A stretch of 64,000 nucleotides of DNA from Pseudomonas sp. F(2018). Its GTDB lineage: Bacteria > Pseudomonadota > Gammaproteobacteria > Pseudomonadales > Pseudomonadaceae. This document shows positions 1-9,624 of this stretch, piece by piece. Below the pieces are notes generated by a model that saw only the letters and a list, made by a program, of their open reading frames with translations, did not search any database and was not told the origin of the DNA. The DNA lies in NCBI RefSeq assembly GCF_005508865.1, contig NZ_SCOM01000002.1:434001-498000 (forward strand), in the 5' to 3' direction. A program made the translations under genes and the position numbers. Position 1 is the stretch's first letter; every line of letters begins with the position of its first letter.

Positions 1-378
1 GTTGCGCTCTTCCAGGCGCTCGACCACATAGTGGATATACAGGCTGCCGCGCTCGCTGGCGTTTTCCAGGAAGGACGGGTTGCTGACGAACCACAGGCGC
101 TGGTTCTCGATGCGCGGGTTGATGCCGATCTCGTCCTGCAGCTTGAAGCCGTCGCGCATGCGCTCCCAGATATCCGTGGGCGCTTGCGGTTCGGCGGACT
201 CGTTGAGCCACTCCGGCTCCTGCTGCAGGGCCACGGCGCGGTCGGTGTCGCTGCCATCGTCGTCGCTCGGCGCCATGTTCTGACAGCCTGCCAGACCCAG
301 GCACAGAAGCACCGCCAGAGCCTTCGCTCGCCGGGTCAGCGCTGCTGAATCAAGGGTTCCGAAAGGTAATAAGAACAT
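1..378 (-). CDS. mltD: Membrane-bound lytic murein transglycosylase D, N-terminal part
   Basis: Only the first 126 codons lie in the window; the gene runs off the left edge. The start is the ATG at 378, which gives a basic and hydrophobic leader ending in the lipobox L-A-G-C with Cys32, so the protein should be a lipoprotein. The mature part carries the MltD-like stretch IENQRLWFVSNPSF. MltD cleaves peptidoglycan between MurNAc and GlcNAc in the periplasm. It lies downstream of gloB on the same strand, as I recall for PAO1 (PA1812-PA1813). Transglycosylase and LysM domains are outside the window. A start at the internal ATG at 276 would lose the lipobox and is unlikely. Confidence 0.85.
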   Translation of the reverse strand, partial: MFLLPFGTLDSAALTRRAKALAVLLCLGLAGCQNMAPSDDDGSDTDRAVALQQEPEWLNESAEPQAPTDIWERMRDGFKLQDEIGINPRIENQRLWFVSNPSFLENASERGSLYIHYVVERLEERN

Positions 379-470
379 CGGTCGGTAGCATCTGCCGGCG
401 CAAAAAAGTGGGGGGATTCTAGGAATGCCCCCTGGGGTGGTCAAGTTTTCACCACCCCTCCGGTCAGTTG

Positions 471-1268
471 TCAGGCCACCTTGAACTGGTCTTTCCAGCT
501 GCGCAGGCAAGCGAACACCTCGTCCGCCGTGCGCTGCTGGGCGCCGTTCCGCTCGTCGATTTTTTCTTTAATGGATGTTTCCCCGCAGCGTAGGAACGGA
601 TTGGTGGCCTTCTCCAGGGCGATGCTGGAGGGCAGGCTGATACGTCCGCTGGCACGCCAGGCGCTGACCTCGGCGAAGCGCGCGGCCACTGCCGGATTGT
701 GCGGCTCCACCGCACGGGCGAAGTGCAGGTTGCTCAGGGTGTATTCATGGGTGCAGTACACCTCGGTGGCATCCGGCAGGGCGGCCAGGCGCTGCAGGGA
801 GTGGTTCATCTGCTGCGGCGTGCCCTCGAACAGGCGGCCACAGCCGGCGGCGAACAGAGTGTCGCCGCAGAACAGCCAGCCTTCCTCGGCCTGGTAGTAG
901 GCGATATGGCCGAGCGTATGGCCGGGCACGGCATATATAAGGAAGCTGCGGCCGAGCACCTCGACCCGCTCGCCATCATCCAGCGCCAGATCGCGGGCCG
1001 GGATGTTCTCCTGCGCCGGGCCGCTGACCCGGGCGCCGGTGGCATCCTTCAGTTTGAGCACACCGCCGATGTGGTCCGGGTGGTGATGGGTGACGAGGAT
1101 GTCGCTGAGCCGCCAGTCCGGATGCGCGGCCAGCCAGTTCAGCACCGGCTGCGCGTCGCCCGGGTCGACCACGGCGCAGCGGTGGGTGGCCGGATCCTGC
1201 AACAGCCAGATGTAGTTGTCGCTGAAGGCGGGCAGGGCGTCGATCTGAAACATGTGCGGGGTCGCCAT
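471..1268 (-). CDS. gloB: Hydroxyacylglutathione hydrolase (glyoxalase II)
   Basis: Hydrolyses S-lactoylglutathione to lactate and glutathione, the second step of cytosolic methylglyoxal detoxification. A metallo-beta-lactamase fold is clear: the metal motif THHHPDH is at residues 60-66, GHTLGH near 115 and a CTHEYTLSN segment near 170, followed by the C-terminal glyoxalase II helical domain. The length given is 265 aa; most family members start [10 protein letters not shown] or similar, so the ATG at 1253 (260 aa) may be the true start. Neither ATG has a clear Shine-Dalgarno. It is divergent from the methyltransferase gene and upstream of mltD. Confidence 0.92.
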   Translation of the reverse strand: MATPHMFQIDALPAFSDNYIWLLQDPATHRCAVVDPGDAQPVLNWLAAHPDWRLSDILVTHHHPDHIGGVLKLKDATGARVSGPAQENIPARDLALDDGERVEVLGRSFLIYAVPGHTLGHIAYYQAEEGWLFCGDTLFAAGCGRLFEGTPQQMNHSLQRLAALPDATEVYCTHEYTLSNLHFARAVEPHNPAVAARFAEVSAWRASGRISLPSSIALEKATNPFLRCGETSIKEKIDERNGAQQRTADEVFACLRSWKDQFKVA

Positions 1269-1326
1269 TTGGAGAGCAATGGCGCATCTTAATCGTCATC
1301 ACCGAGCTTGTGTCATGGAGGTCCCG

Positions 1327-2085
1327 ATGAGCGAACCACCCTTCGCCCAGGCCGATGCCGACTGGCTGCAACTGACCGCCGCCGCCCGCGAGTGGCTGGC
1401 ATCGCCGCTGGGCGAGCTGCTACTGAGCGAAGAGCGCCAGGCGCTGGACGAGGAACTGGCGCGCTACTTCGGTGGCTACCTGGTGCATTACGGCCCGGCC
1501 GCGGCCGAGCCGCCCAAGGCGCCGCAGATTCGCTGCAATGTGCGCATGGGCGCGCCGCTGGCCGGCGTGCACATCGCCTGCGAGGAGCAGGCCTGGCCAC
1601 TGGGCGAGCACGCCGCCGACGTGGTGGTGCTGCAGCACGGCCTGGACTTCAGCCTGTCTCCCCATGGCCTGTTGCGCGAGGCGGCGCGCAGCGTGCGCCC
1701 GGGCGGCTATCTGCTGGTCACCGGAGTCAATCCCTGGAGCACCTGGGGCCTGCGCCATTACTTCGCTCGCGATGGTTTTCGCCAGGCCCGCTGCATCTCC
1801 CCCAGCCGCCTGGCGGACTGGCTCAGCCTGCTGGGATTCGCGCTGGAGAAACGTCGCTTCGGGTGCTATCGTCCGCCGCTTTCTGCGCCGGCCTGGCAGG
1901 CGCGTCTGGCCGGGCTGGAACGCTGGGGCGGTCGTCTGCAGGCTCCTGGCGCCGGCTTCTATCTGCTGGTGGCGCGCAAGCTGGTAGTCGGCCTGCGCCC
2001 GTTGCGGCCGATCCAGCGGGCCAGCATGGGCAAGCTGCTGCCGATGCCGGTGGCCAAGGTCAGCCGGCGCGACTCGGATAACTAG
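1327..2085 (+). CDS. Methyltransferase-type domain protein (PA1814-like)
   Basis: 252 aa. The start is the ATG at 1327, because GGAGGT at 1317-1322 sits just in front of it; open frame further upstream lacks a ribosome site. The middle looks like a class I SAM methyltransferase of the Methyltransf_11 type: [12 protein letters not shown] followed by [14 protein letters not shown]. The usual N-terminal SAM loop (E/DxGxGxG) is not visible; the corresponding stretch reads GGYLVHYGP, so catalytic competence is uncertain. It is divergent from gloB and precedes rnhA by 8 bp, probably cotranscribed with rnhA-dnaQ. The substrate is unknown. Confidence 0.75.
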   Translation: MSEPPFAQADADWLQLTAAAREWLASPLGELLLSEERQALDEELARYFGGYLVHYGPAAAEPPKAPQIRCNVRMGAPLAGVHIACEEQAWPLGEHAADVVVLQHGLDFSLSPHGLLREAARSVRPGGYLLVTGVNPWSTWGLRHYFARDGFRQARCISPSRLADWLSLLGFALEKRRFGCYRPPLSAPAWQARLAGLERWGGRLQAPGAGFYLLVARKLVVGLRPLRPIQRASMGKLLPMPVAKVSRRDSDN

Positions 2086-2093
2086 AGCATTCA

Positions 2094-2549
2094 ATGAGCG
2101 AAGAAGTAGTCGAGATCTATACCGATGGCGCCTGCAAGGGCAATCCCGGCCCGGGCGGCTGGGGTGCGCTGATGATCTACAAGGGCGCGGAGAAGGAGCT
2201 GTGGGGCGGCGAGCCCAACACCACCAACAACCGCATGGAGCTGATGGCGGCGATCTGCGCGCTGCTCGCCCTGACCCGACCCTGTTCGGTGCGTCTGGTG
2301 ACCGACTCGCAGTATGTGATGAAGGGCATCCAGGAATGGATGCCCAACTGGAAGAAGCGCGGCTGGAAGACCTCGACCAAGGAGCCGGTGAAGAACGCCG
2401 ACCTGTGGCAGGCGCTGGACGAGCAGGTCAATCGGCACAAGGTCGAGTGGCAGTGGGTGCGCGGGCATACCGGCCAACCCGGCAACGAGAAGGCCGATCA
2501 GCTGGCCAACCGCGGTGTAGATGAAGTGAGGGCAATGAAGCATGCGTAG
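2094..2549 (+). CDS. rnhA: Ribonuclease HI
   Basis: Degrades the RNA strand of RNA-DNA hybrids in the cytoplasm, removing primers and R-loops. All catalytic acidic residues of the family can be placed: Asp11 in [16 protein letters not shown], Glu49 in NNRMELMAA, Asp71 in VTDSQYV, and the late Asp in NEKADQLAN. The length of 151 aa is normal. The 3' end overlaps the dnaQ start by 8 bp, so the two are translationally coupled. This is the standard rnhA-dnaQ arrangement, except that here both genes face the same way. Confidence 0.97.
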   Translation: MSEEVVEIYTDGACKGNPGPGGWGALMIYKGAEKELWGGEPNTTNNRMELMAAICALLALTRPCSVRLVTDSQYVMKGIQEWMPNWKKRGWKTSTKEPVKNADLWQALDEQVNRHKVEWQWVRGHTGQPGNEKADQLANRGVDEVRAMKHA

Positions 2550-3285
2550 TGTGGTACTGGACACCGAAACCACCGGCATGCCGGTCACCGATGGTCACCG
2601 GATCATCGAGATCGGCTGCGTCGAGCTGGAAGGACGGCGCCTGACCGGCCGCCACTTCCACGTCTACCTCAACCCCGATCGCGAGATCGACGAGGGTGCG
2701 ATTGCGGTCCACGGCATCACCAACGAGTTCGTTGCCGACAAGCCGCGCTTCAAGGACGTGGCCGACGAGTTCTTCGAGTTCATCACCGGTGCCCAGCTGA
2801 TCATCCACAACGCGGCGTTCGACGTTGGCTTCATCAACAACGAATTCGCCCTGCTGGGGCAAACCGAGCGCAGCGACGTCAGCGATTACTGCTCGATTCT
2901 CGACACCCTGCTGATGGCCCGCGAGCGCCACCCTGGCCAGCGCAACAACCTCGACGCCCTGTGCAAGCGCTACGGCGTCGACAACTCCGGCCGCGACCTG
3001 CACGGCGCATTGCTCGACGCCGAGATCCTCGCCGACGTCTACCTGACCATGACCGGTGGCCAGACCCACCTGTCGCTGGCCGGTGAAGGCGGTGACGGCT
3101 CCGGCCGCGTGCTGCCCAGCCCGATCCGTCGCCTGGATCCGGGCCGCAACCTGACCCGCGTGCTGCGCGCCAACGCCGAGGAGCTGGCGGCCCATGCGGC
3201 GCGCCTGGCGATCATTGAAAAGTCCGCCGGCGGTCCGTCGCTGTGGGCCAAGATGGACGCGCCAGCGGAAGAACCAGTGAGCTGA
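2542..3285 (+). CDS. dnaQ: DNA polymerase III epsilon subunit (proofreading exonuclease)
   Basis: 3'-5' exonuclease subunit of the replicative polymerase core, bound to the alpha and theta subunits. The DEDD-type motifs are visible: Exo I VLDTETTG with Asp7 and Glu9, Exo [13 protein letters not shown] near residue 95, and Exo III in the [16 protein letters not shown] segment near 155-165. The C-terminal tail, roughly 175-247, is the flexible region that in E. coli binds the polymerase subunit. The length of 247 aa is typical. The start codon lies inside the end of rnhA, which points to coupled translation. Confidence 0.96.
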   Translation: MRSVVLDTETTGMPVTDGHRIIEIGCVELEGRRLTGRHFHVYLNPDREIDEGAIAVHGITNEFVADKPRFKDVADEFFEFITGAQLIIHNAAFDVGFINNEFALLGQTERSDVSDYCSILDTLLMARERHPGQRNNLDALCKRYGVDNSGRDLHGALLDAEILADVYLTMTGGQTHLSLAGEGGDGSGRVLPSPIRRLDPGRNLTRVLRANAEELAAHAARLAIIEKSAGGPSLWAKMDAPAEEPVS

Positions 3286-3340
3286 GCGGAACCGGTCGTA
3301 TGGCCAATGCGACCTTTTCTTACAGCCTTCCGCACTGGGG

Positions 3341-3361
3341 GTTCCGCCCGTTGGGGCGAAC
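3341..3361. other. Short hairpin downstream of dnaQ
   Basis: GTTC(C)GCCC pairs with GGGC-GAAC around a 4-5 nt loop. It lies 55 bp after the dnaQ stop. There is no T-run, so terminator function is not clear. Confidence 0.3.
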
Positions 3362-3367
3362 TTCTAA

Positions 3368-3404
3368 CCTGAGGGGATAGGTGCCCGAGAGCACCACCCT
3401 CAGG
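3368..3404 (+). promoter_or_regulatory. Leader hairpin covering the ldcA ribosome site
   Basis: CCTGAGGG at 3368-3375 pairs perfectly with CCCTCAGG at 3397-3404, and inside it GGTGC (3380-3384) pairs with GCACC (3391-3395) around a six-base loop. The 3' arm contains the AGG of the probable Shine-Dalgarno for the ATG at 3413. The fold could therefore limit ldcA translation or act as a pause or attenuator. This is read from sequence only. The literature I recall on ldcAB describes ArgR control, and I see no clear ArgR half-sites here. Confidence 0.45.
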
Positions 3405-3412
3405 AACCTCCA

Positions 3413-5665
3413 ATGTATAAAGACCTGAACTTCCCCATCCTCATCGTTCACCGCGACATCAAGGCCAATACCGTCGCCGGCGAACGCGTCCGCGCCATTG
3501 CCGAAGAGCTGAGCAAGGACGGCTTCACCATCCTCCCCACCGCCAGCTCCGCCGAAGGGCGCATCGTCGCCTCCACCCATCACGGCCTGGCCTGCATCCT
3601 GGTCGCCGCTGAGGGGGCGGGTGAGAACCAGCGTCTGCTGCAGGACATGGTCGAGCTGATCCGCGTCGCCCGCGTGCGCGCGCCGCAGCTGCCGATCTTC
3701 GCCCTCGGCGAACAGGTGACCATCGAGAACGCGCCGGCCGAGGCGATGGCCGATCTCAACCATCTGCGCGGCATTCTCTACCTGTACGAAGACACCGTGT
3801 CCTTCCTCGCCCGCCAGGTGGCGCGCGCGGCGCACAACTACCTCGACGGCCTGTTGCCGCCGTTCTTCAAGGCGCTGGTGCAGCACACCGCGCAGTCCAA
3901 CTATTCCTGGCACACGCCCGGTCACGGCGGCGGCGTGGCCTATCGCAAGAGTCCGGTGGGGCAGGCCTTCCACCAGTTCTTCGGCGAAAACACCCTGCGT
4001 TCCGACCTGTCCGTGTCGGTACCGGAGCTGGGATCGCTGCTCGACCACACCGGCCCGCTGGCCGAGGCCGAGGCCCGTGCGGCGCGCAACTTCGGCGCAG
4101 ACCACACCTTCTTCGTGATCAACGGCACCTCGACGGCGAACAAGATCGTCTGGCACTCCATGGTCGGCCGCGATGACCTGGTGCTGGTGGATCGCAACTG
4201 CCACAAGTCGATCCTCCACTCGATCATCATGACCGGCGCCATCCCGCTGTACCTGTGCCCGGAGCGAAACGAGCTGGGCATCATCGGACCGATTCCGCTG
4301 AGTGAATTCAGCAAGGAATCGATCCAGGCCAAGATCGACGCCAGCCCGCTGGCTCGCGGTCGCGCGCCCAAGGTCAAGCTGGCGGTGGTGACCAACTCCA
4401 CCTACGACGGCCTCTGCTACAACGCTGAGATGGTCAAGCAGGCCCTGGGCGACTCGGTGGAGGTGCTGCACTTCGACGAGGCCTGGTATGCCTACGCCGC
4501 CTTCCACGAGTTCTACGCCGGCCGCTACGGCATGGGCACCCAGTGCGATGAACATTCGCCGCTGGTGTTCTCCACCCATTCCACCCACAAGCTGCTGGCG
4601 GCCTTCAGCCAGGCCTCGATGATCCACGTGCAGGATGGTGGGGCGCGCCAGCTGGACCGTGATCGCTTCAACGAAGCCTTCATGATGCACATCTCCACTT
4701 CGCCGCAGTACGGCATCATCGCCTCGCTGGACGTGGCCTCGGCGATGATGGAAGGCCCGGCCGGACGCTCGCTGATCCAGGAAACCTTCGACGAGGCGCT
4801 GAGCTTCCGTCGCGCCCTGGCCAACCTGCGCCAGAACCTGAAGCAGGACGACTGGTGGTTCAGCATCTGGCAGCCGGACCAGGCCGGCGGCGAGGGCGTG
4901 CACACCGCCGACTGGCTGCTGCAGCCCAACGCCGACTGGCACGGCTTCGGCGAAGTGGCCGAGGACTACGTGCTGCTCGACCCGATCAAGGTCACCCTGG
5001 TGATGCCGGGGCTGTCCGCCGACGGCAAGCTGACCGAGGCCGGCATTCCTGCGGCGGTGGTCAGCAAGTTCCTCTGGGAGCGCGGCCTGGTGGTCGAGAA
5101 GACCGGCCTGTATTCCTTCCTGGTGCTGTTCTCCATGGGCATCACTAAGGGCAAGTGGAGCACCCTGCTCACCGAGTTGCTGGAGTTCAAGCGCCTGTAC
5201 GACGCCAACGTGCCGCTGCTCGATGCGCTGCCCTCGATCGCCCGCGAGGGCGGCGCGCGCTACGCCGGCATGGGCCTGCGCGACCTGTGCGACCAGCTGC
5301 ACGGCTGCTACCGCGAGAACGCCACGGCCAAGGCGCTCAAGCGCATGTACACGGTGCTGCCGCAGGTGACCATCAAACCGGCCGATGCCTACAACCAGCT
5401 GGTGCGTGGCGAGGTCGAGGCGGTGCCGATCGAGCAACTGGAGGGACGCATCGCCGCGGTGATGCTGGTGCCCTATCCGCCGGGAATTCCGCTGATCATG
5501 CCGGGCGAGCGCTTCACCGCCGAGACACGCTCGATCATCGACTATCTGCAGTTCGCCCGCACCTTCGACAGCCAGTTCCCCGGGTTCGACGCCGACGTGC
5601 ACGGCCTGCAGCGGGAGGAAGTGGCGGGGCAGGCCTGCTATACAGTGGATTGCATCAAGGAGTAA
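3413..5665 (+). CDS. ldcA: Lysine decarboxylase (PLP, wing-domain family)
   Basis: Large fold-type I PLP decarboxylase of 750 aa with an N-terminal receiver-like wing domain (about 1-125), a PLP core and a C-terminal Orn/Lys/Arg domain. The PLP lysine is Lys393 in THSTHKLLAAFSQAS; FDEAWYAYAAFHEFY just before it holds the Asp and Ala of the cofactor pocket. In P. aeruginosa the orthologue PA1818 (LdcA) converts L-lysine to cadaverine and is arginine-induced through ArgR. Sequence alone cannot exclude arginine or ornithine as substrate. It is followed by the ldcB-type antiporter 58 bp downstream, the known ldcAB order. Confidence 0.9.
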   Translation: MYKDLNFPILIVHRDIKANTVAGERVRAIAEELSKDGFTILPTASSAEGRIVASTHHGLACILVAAEGAGENQRLLQDMVELIRVARVRAPQLPIFALGEQVTIENAPAEAMADLNHLRGILYLYEDTVSFLARQVARAAHNYLDGLLPPFFKALVQHTAQSNYSWHTPGHGGGVAYRKSPVGQAFHQFFGENTLRSDLSVSVPELGSLLDHTGPLAEAEARAARNFGADHTFFVINGTSTANKIVWHSMVGRDDLVLVDRNCHKSILHSIIMTGAIPLYLCPERNELGIIGPIPLSEFSKESIQAKIDASPLARGRAPKVKLAVVTNSTYDGLCYNAEMVKQALGDSVEVLHFDEAWYAYAAFHEFYAGRYGMGTQCDEHSPLVFSTHSTHKLLAAFSQASMIHVQDGGARQLDRDRFNEAFMMHISTSPQYGIIASLDVASAMMEGPAGRSLIQETFDEALSFRRALANLRQNLKQDDWWFSIWQPDQAGGEGVHTADWLLQPNADWHGFGEVAEDYVLLDPIKVTLVMPGLSADGKLTEAGIPAAVVSKFLWERGLVVEKTGLYSFLVLFSMGITKGKWSTLLTELLEFKRLYDANVPLLDALPSIAREGGARYAGMGLRDLCDQLHGCYRENATAKALKRMYTVLPQVTIKPADAYNQLVRGEVEAVPIEQLEGRIAAVMLVPYPPGIPLIMPGERFTAETRSIIDYLQFARTFDSQFPGFDADVHGLQREEVAGQACYTVDCIKE

Positions 5666-5723
5666 CGCACGGCCTGTAACCTCTCCGAGTGACGGGCAGG
5701 CCGGCCACGCCATCGGGGGAGTC

Positions 5724-7064
5724 ATGGCTGAGGACAAAGGCGCGCGGGGCGAGATGGGTTTCTGGACCTGTACCGCCCTGGTGGTCGGCAACATGGTCGG
5801 TTCGGGGGTGTTCCTGCTGCCCTCCAGCCTGGCGCCCTATGGCGGGCTGAGCCTGATCGGCTGGCTGGTGTCGAGCACCGGCGCGGTGCTGTTGGCGCTG
5901 ACTTTCTCGCGCCTGGCGCGCTTCAATCCCGCCGCCGGCGGTCCCTACGCTTACACCCGCGACGCCTTCGGCGGCTTCGCCGGTTATCTGTGTGCCTGGA
6001 CCTACTGGAAGGCGGCCTGGATCGGCAATGCGGCGATCGCCGTGACCCTGGTCGGCTACCTGCAGGTATTCCTGCCGGTGTTGCGGGCGCCGATACCGAT
6101 GGTGGGCACCGCCATCGGCGCGATCTGGCTGTGCACCCTGATCAACCTGCGCGGCATCACCGCCTTCGGCTACGTGCAGAACGTGCTGACCCTGCTCAAG
6201 CTGGTGCCGTTGCTGCTGGTCGGCGTGCTCGGCTGGTTCTACTTCAACCCCGAGTACCTGACCATCCCCGAGCCGGCGCAGCTGCCTGGCGGCGGTTACG
6301 CCCAGGCCATCGCCACCACGGCGGCGCTGACCCTGTGGTCGTTCATCGGCCTGGAGTCGGCCACGGTGCCGGCCGAGCACGTGCGCGATCCGCGCCGCAC
6401 CATTCCGCGGGCCACTCTGGTCGGCACCCTGGTGGCGGCGGCGGTGTACATCCTCTCCATCACCGCCGTGCAGGGCGTCCTGCCGCCGGAGGTCCTGGCT
6501 AAGTCCACCGCGCCCTTCGCCGACGCGGCGCGGGTGATGCTCGGCGACTGGGGTTACTACTTCATCGCTGGCGGCGCGGTAATCGCCTGCCTCGGCGCGC
6601 TCAACGGCTGGGTGCTGCTGCAGGGGCAGATCCCCATGGCCACCGCCCGTGACGGCCTGTTGCCGGAGTCCCTGGCCAAGACCAATCGCTATGGCGTGCC
6701 GGCCAACGGTCTGCTGGTCTCGGGCGTGCTGGTGACCCTGCTGGTGATCGTGGACGGTCAGGGCGAGCTGGTCGACGTGTTCAACGTGATCATCCTGCTC
6801 GGTACCATGGCCGGCGTGGTGCCCTATGTATTCTGCGCCGCGGCGCTGCTGCACCTGCTGGCGATGCGTCCCGGCGACTTCGGCCGCCATGAGAGCGGCC
6901 GTCTGCTGTGGATCGGCTGCTGCGCCTTCATCTACTCGATGTGGGCACTGTATGGCACAGGCGAGCAGGCGATCTTCTGGGGCTTCCTGGTGCTGATGGT
7001 CGGCATTCCGCTCTACACCTGGCGCCAGTGGCGCAACCGGGTAGAGGCGGACTTCGGTAAGTGA
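5724..7064 (+). CDS. ldcB: Lysine/cadaverine-type amino acid antiporter (APC family)
   Basis: Inner-membrane APC-superfamily exchanger of 446 aa with about 12 hydrophobic segments. The first helix has the family signature GNMVGSGVFLLPSSLA (about 22-37), and WSFIGLESATVPAEHV is the conserved helix 6 region. It resembles AdiC/CadB-type exchangers that swap a basic amino acid for its decarboxylated amine. Its position directly after ldcA supports lysine-cadaverine exchange, as assigned to PA1819 (ldcB). A GGGGGA sequence lies only four bases before the ATG, a tight ribosome site. It is convergent with nhaB. Confidence 0.85.
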   Translation: MAEDKGARGEMGFWTCTALVVGNMVGSGVFLLPSSLAPYGGLSLIGWLVSSTGAVLLALTFSRLARFNPAAGGPYAYTRDAFGGFAGYLCAWTYWKAAWIGNAAIAVTLVGYLQVFLPVLRAPIPMVGTAIGAIWLCTLINLRGITAFGYVQNVLTLLKLVPLLLVGVLGWFYFNPEYLTIPEPAQLPGGGYAQAIATTAALTLWSFIGLESATVPAEHVRDPRRTIPRATLVGTLVAAAVYILSITAVQGVLPPEVLAKSTAPFADAARVMLGDWGYYFIAGGAVIACLGALNGWVLLQGQIPMATARDGLLPESLAKTNRYGVPANGLLVSGVLVTLLVIVDGQGELVDVFNVIILLGTMAGVVPYVFCAAALLHLLAMRPGDFGRHESGRLLWIGCCAFIYSMWALYGTGEQAIFWGFLVLMVGIPLYTWRQWRNRVEADFGK

Positions 7065-7073
7065 GGCCGGGCC

Positions 7074-8570
7074 TCACAACCAGTAGCTGACCGCCCACCA
7101 ACCCAGGCCGCCCATGACCACCGTGTAGGGCAGGGCCATCCACACCATGCGCCCGTAGGACAGCCGGATCAGCGGCGCAATGGACGAAGTGAGGAGGAAC
7201 AGGAAGGCCGCCTGGCCGTTGGGCGTGGCCACGCTGGGCAGGTTGGTGCCGGTGTTGACGGCCACCGCCAGCGCCTCGAAGTGCTCGCGACTCATGTTGC
7301 CGGCGAGGAAGGCCTGCTTGACCTCGGTGATGTAGATGGTGGCGACGAACACATTGTCGCTGATCGCCGAGAGCAGCCCGTTGGCGATGAACAGCATGCC
7401 CGGCTGCTGCTCCGCCGGCAGGGCGAGCACCGCCTGGATCAGCGGGGTGAACAGCTGCTGTTGCTGGATCACCGCGACCACGGCGAAGAAGGTCACCAGC
7501 AGCGCAGTGAACGGCAGGGCGTCCTGGAAGGCGCGGCCGATGCGGTGCTCGTCGGTGATCCCGGAGAAGGCGGTGATCAGGACTATGACGCTCAGGCCGA
7601 TCAGGCCGACCTCGGCCACATGCAGGGCCAGTCCGATGATCAGCAGCACTGCTGCTAGGCCCTGCACCAGCAGCGCGGCACGCTGTTCCGGGGTGCGCTG
7701 GGCATCGCTGGCGCTGGCGTGCTCGGCCAGCACTTGGCGCACGGCGGCCGGCAACTGGGCGCCATAGCCGAACCAGCCCAGACGTTCCAGCAGCACGCAG
7801 GTAGCCAGGCCGGCGGCCAGCACCGGAATGGAAACGGGAGCCACGCGTAGGAAGAAATCGGCGAAATTCCATCCCATTTCATGGCCGATCAGCAGATTCT
7901 GCGGCTCGCCCACCAGGGTGCACACGCCACCCAGGGCGGTGCCCACCGCACCGTGCATCAGCAGGCTGCGCAGGAACGCACGGAACTGCTCCAGGTCGGC
8001 GCGGTGCAGTTCGACCGGCTCCTCGTCCAGGGCGTCCTCGTCCTGCGGGCCGCGGCCAGAGGCGACCCGGTGGTAGACCGCATAGAAGCCCAGCGTGGCC
8101 GCGATGATCACTGCGGTCACGGTCAAGGCATCGAGGAAGGCCGAGAGGAAGGCTGAGAGCAGGCAAAACAGCAGCGCCAGCAAGGCCTTGGAGCGCACGC
8201 CGAGCAGCAGGCGGGAGAACAGGAACAGCAGCAGGTCCTTCATGAAGTAGATGCCGGCGACCATGAACATCAGCAGCAGGATCACCGGGAAGTTGTGCGC
8301 CAGCTCCTCGTAGAGGGCCTTCGGCGTGGCCAGGCCGAGCAGGATGGCCTGCAGCACCAGCAGCCCGCCGGGCAGCAGCGGGTAGCACTTGAGCGCCATG
8401 CCCAGGGTGAAGATGAACTCGCCCACCAACAGCCAGCCGGCCGCCACCGGGCCGGCAGCCCAGAGCACCAGCGGATTGACGAGCAGGAAGAAGAGGATGG
8501 TCAGCTTGTACCAGGGTGGCGAGCTGCCGAGAAAGTTGTGCGCGAGGGCGCCGGCCAAGGATCGCTTCAT
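7074..8570 (-). CDS. nhaB: Na+/H+ antiporter NhaB
   Basis: Inner-membrane Na+/H+ antiporter of 498 aa for sodium and pH homeostasis. The start is the ATG at 8570 ([15 protein letters not shown]), which matches family N-termini and has a GGGGAGAG ribosome site; the frame stays open 43 codons upstream without support. Many hydrophobic helices are present, plus the conserved [15 protein letters not shown] and GEPQNLLIG segments and [18 protein letters not shown] near the C-terminus. It is convergent with ldcB and divergent from the enoyl-CoA hydratase gene. Confidence 0.94.
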   Translation of the reverse strand: MKRSLAGALAHNFLGSSPPWYKLTILFFLLVNPLVLWAAGPVAAGWLLVGEFIFTLGMALKCYPLLPGGLLVLQAILLGLATPKALYEELAHNFPVILLLMFMVAGIYFMKDLLLFLFSRLLLGVRSKALLALLFCLLSAFLSAFLDALTVTAVIIAATLGFYAVYHRVASGRGPQDEDALDEEPVELHRADLEQFRAFLRSLLMHGAVGTALGGVCTLVGEPQNLLIGHEMGWNFADFFLRVAPVSIPVLAAGLATCVLLERLGWFGYGAQLPAAVRQVLAEHASASDAQRTPEQRAALLVQGLAAVLLIIGLALHVAEVGLIGLSVIVLITAFSGITDEHRIGRAFQDALPFTALLVTFFAVVAVIQQQQLFTPLIQAVLALPAEQQPGMLFIANGLLSAISDNVFVATIYITEVKQAFLAGNMSREHFEALAVAVNTGTNLPSVATPNGQAAFLFLLTSSIAPLIRLSYGRMVWMALPYTVVMGGLGWWAVSYWL

Positions 8571-8698
8571 CGGTGTCTCTCCCCTGAAGGAAAAAGGGCG
8601 AAGATTCCGGGCCAGTTCCAAAAAGATCAAGCGTTTAACGGATATAGTCAGAAATCTTCTTAGCTTTGCTAGCGTGTCCTGCGTCACAGTGGCCAGCA

Positions 8699-8726
8699 TC
8701 GACTTTTGTTTCGTGCTTGTTATAGT
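8699..8726 (+). promoter_or_regulatory. Possible sigma70 promoter for the enoyl-CoA hydratase gene
   Basis: TCGACT at 8699-8704 and TATAGT at 8721-8726 are 16 bp apart in the nhaB/hydratase divergent region, about 70 bp before the GTG start. The match to consensus is moderate and no start site is known. Confidence 0.4.
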
Positions 8727-8795
8727 GGGCCGATTGATTCCAAAACAACATATCTATGTGCGCCGCCGTGCGCCTTGCCCTTGAGGATGATCTGC

Positions 8796-9608
8796 GTGCC
8801 CGAATACAAAGCTTTCCGTGTCGAGCTCATCGACAAGATCGCCCATGTGCAGATCAACCGCCCGGAGAAGGTCAACGCGATGAACGTCGACTTCTGGGAG
8901 GAGATCATCGAGATCTTCCGCTGGGTCGATGAAACCGACGAGGCCCGCGTGGTGGTGCTCTCCGGTGCCGGCAAGCACTTCTCCTCGGGCATCGACCTGA
9001 TGCTGCTGGCCCAGGCCGGCAGTGCGCTGGGCAAGGACGTCGGCCGCAACGCCGAGGCCCTGCGTCGCAAGATCCTGCAGCTGCAGGGCTCGTTCAACGC
9101 CGTCGACAACTGTCGCAAGCCGGTGTTGGCAGCCATCCAGGGCTACTGCCTGGGCGGCGCCATCGACCTGATCTCGGCCTGCGATATGCGCTATTCCACC
9201 GCCGATGCGCAGTTCTCCATCAAGGAGATCGACATGGGCATGGCCGCCGACGTCGGCACCCTGCAGCGCCTGCCGCGCATCATCGGTGACGGCATGATGC
9301 GCGAGCTGGCCTTCACCGGTCGCACCATCGACGGCAACGAGGCCCTGCGCATCAGCCTGGTCAACCGCACCTACGCCAGCCAGGAAGAGCTGCTGGCCGG
9401 CGTGTTCGAGATCGCCCGCGAGATCGCCGCCAAGTCGCCGATCGCCATCCGCGGTACCAAACACATGATTCGCTACATGCGCGACCACCGGGTCGACGAT
9501 GGGTTGGAGTACGTGGCCAACTGGAATGGCGCCATGCTGCAATCCGCCGACCTGCGCGTGGCCATGGCCGCGCACATGAGCAAGCAGAAACCGGAATTCG
9601 CCGACTGA
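8796..9608 (+). CDS. Enoyl-CoA hydratase/isomerase family protein
   Basis: Crotonase-fold enzyme of 270 aa, probably hydrating or isomerising enoyl-CoA thioesters. GTG at 8796 is chosen because GAGG lies 9 bp upstream and the protein then begins with PEYKAFRVEL like its PA1821 homologue; longer in-frame starts have no ribosome site. The oxyanion-hole segments are visible: SGAGKHFSSGIDLMLL near 55-70 and GYCLGGAIDLISACDMR near 112-128, followed by DVGTLQRLPRIIGDG. The protein resembles delta3,5-delta2,4-dienoyl-CoA isomerases as much as hydratases, so the exact reaction is open. Confidence 0.85.
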   Translation: MPEYKAFRVELIDKIAHVQINRPEKVNAMNVDFWEEIIEIFRWVDETDEARVVVLSGAGKHFSSGIDLMLLAQAGSALGKDVGRNAEALRRKILQLQGSFNAVDNCRKPVLAAIQGYCLGGAIDLISACDMRYSTADAQFSIKEIDMGMAADVGTLQRLPRIIGDGMMRELAFTGRTIDGNEALRISLVNRTYASQEELLAGVFEIAREIAAKSPIAIRGTKHMIRYMRDHRVDDGLEYVANWNGAMLQSADLRVAMAAHMSKQKPEFAD

Positions 9609-9624
9609 GAGGTTCATCAGACCC

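Noticed and set aside
3320..5794. Long open frame of 824 codons on the strand opposite ldcA
   Set aside because: It mirrors the codon structure of ldcA, is low complexity (Gln, His, Gly, Ala, Arg rich) and has no ribosome site or family pattern. High-GC genes often leave such open frames.
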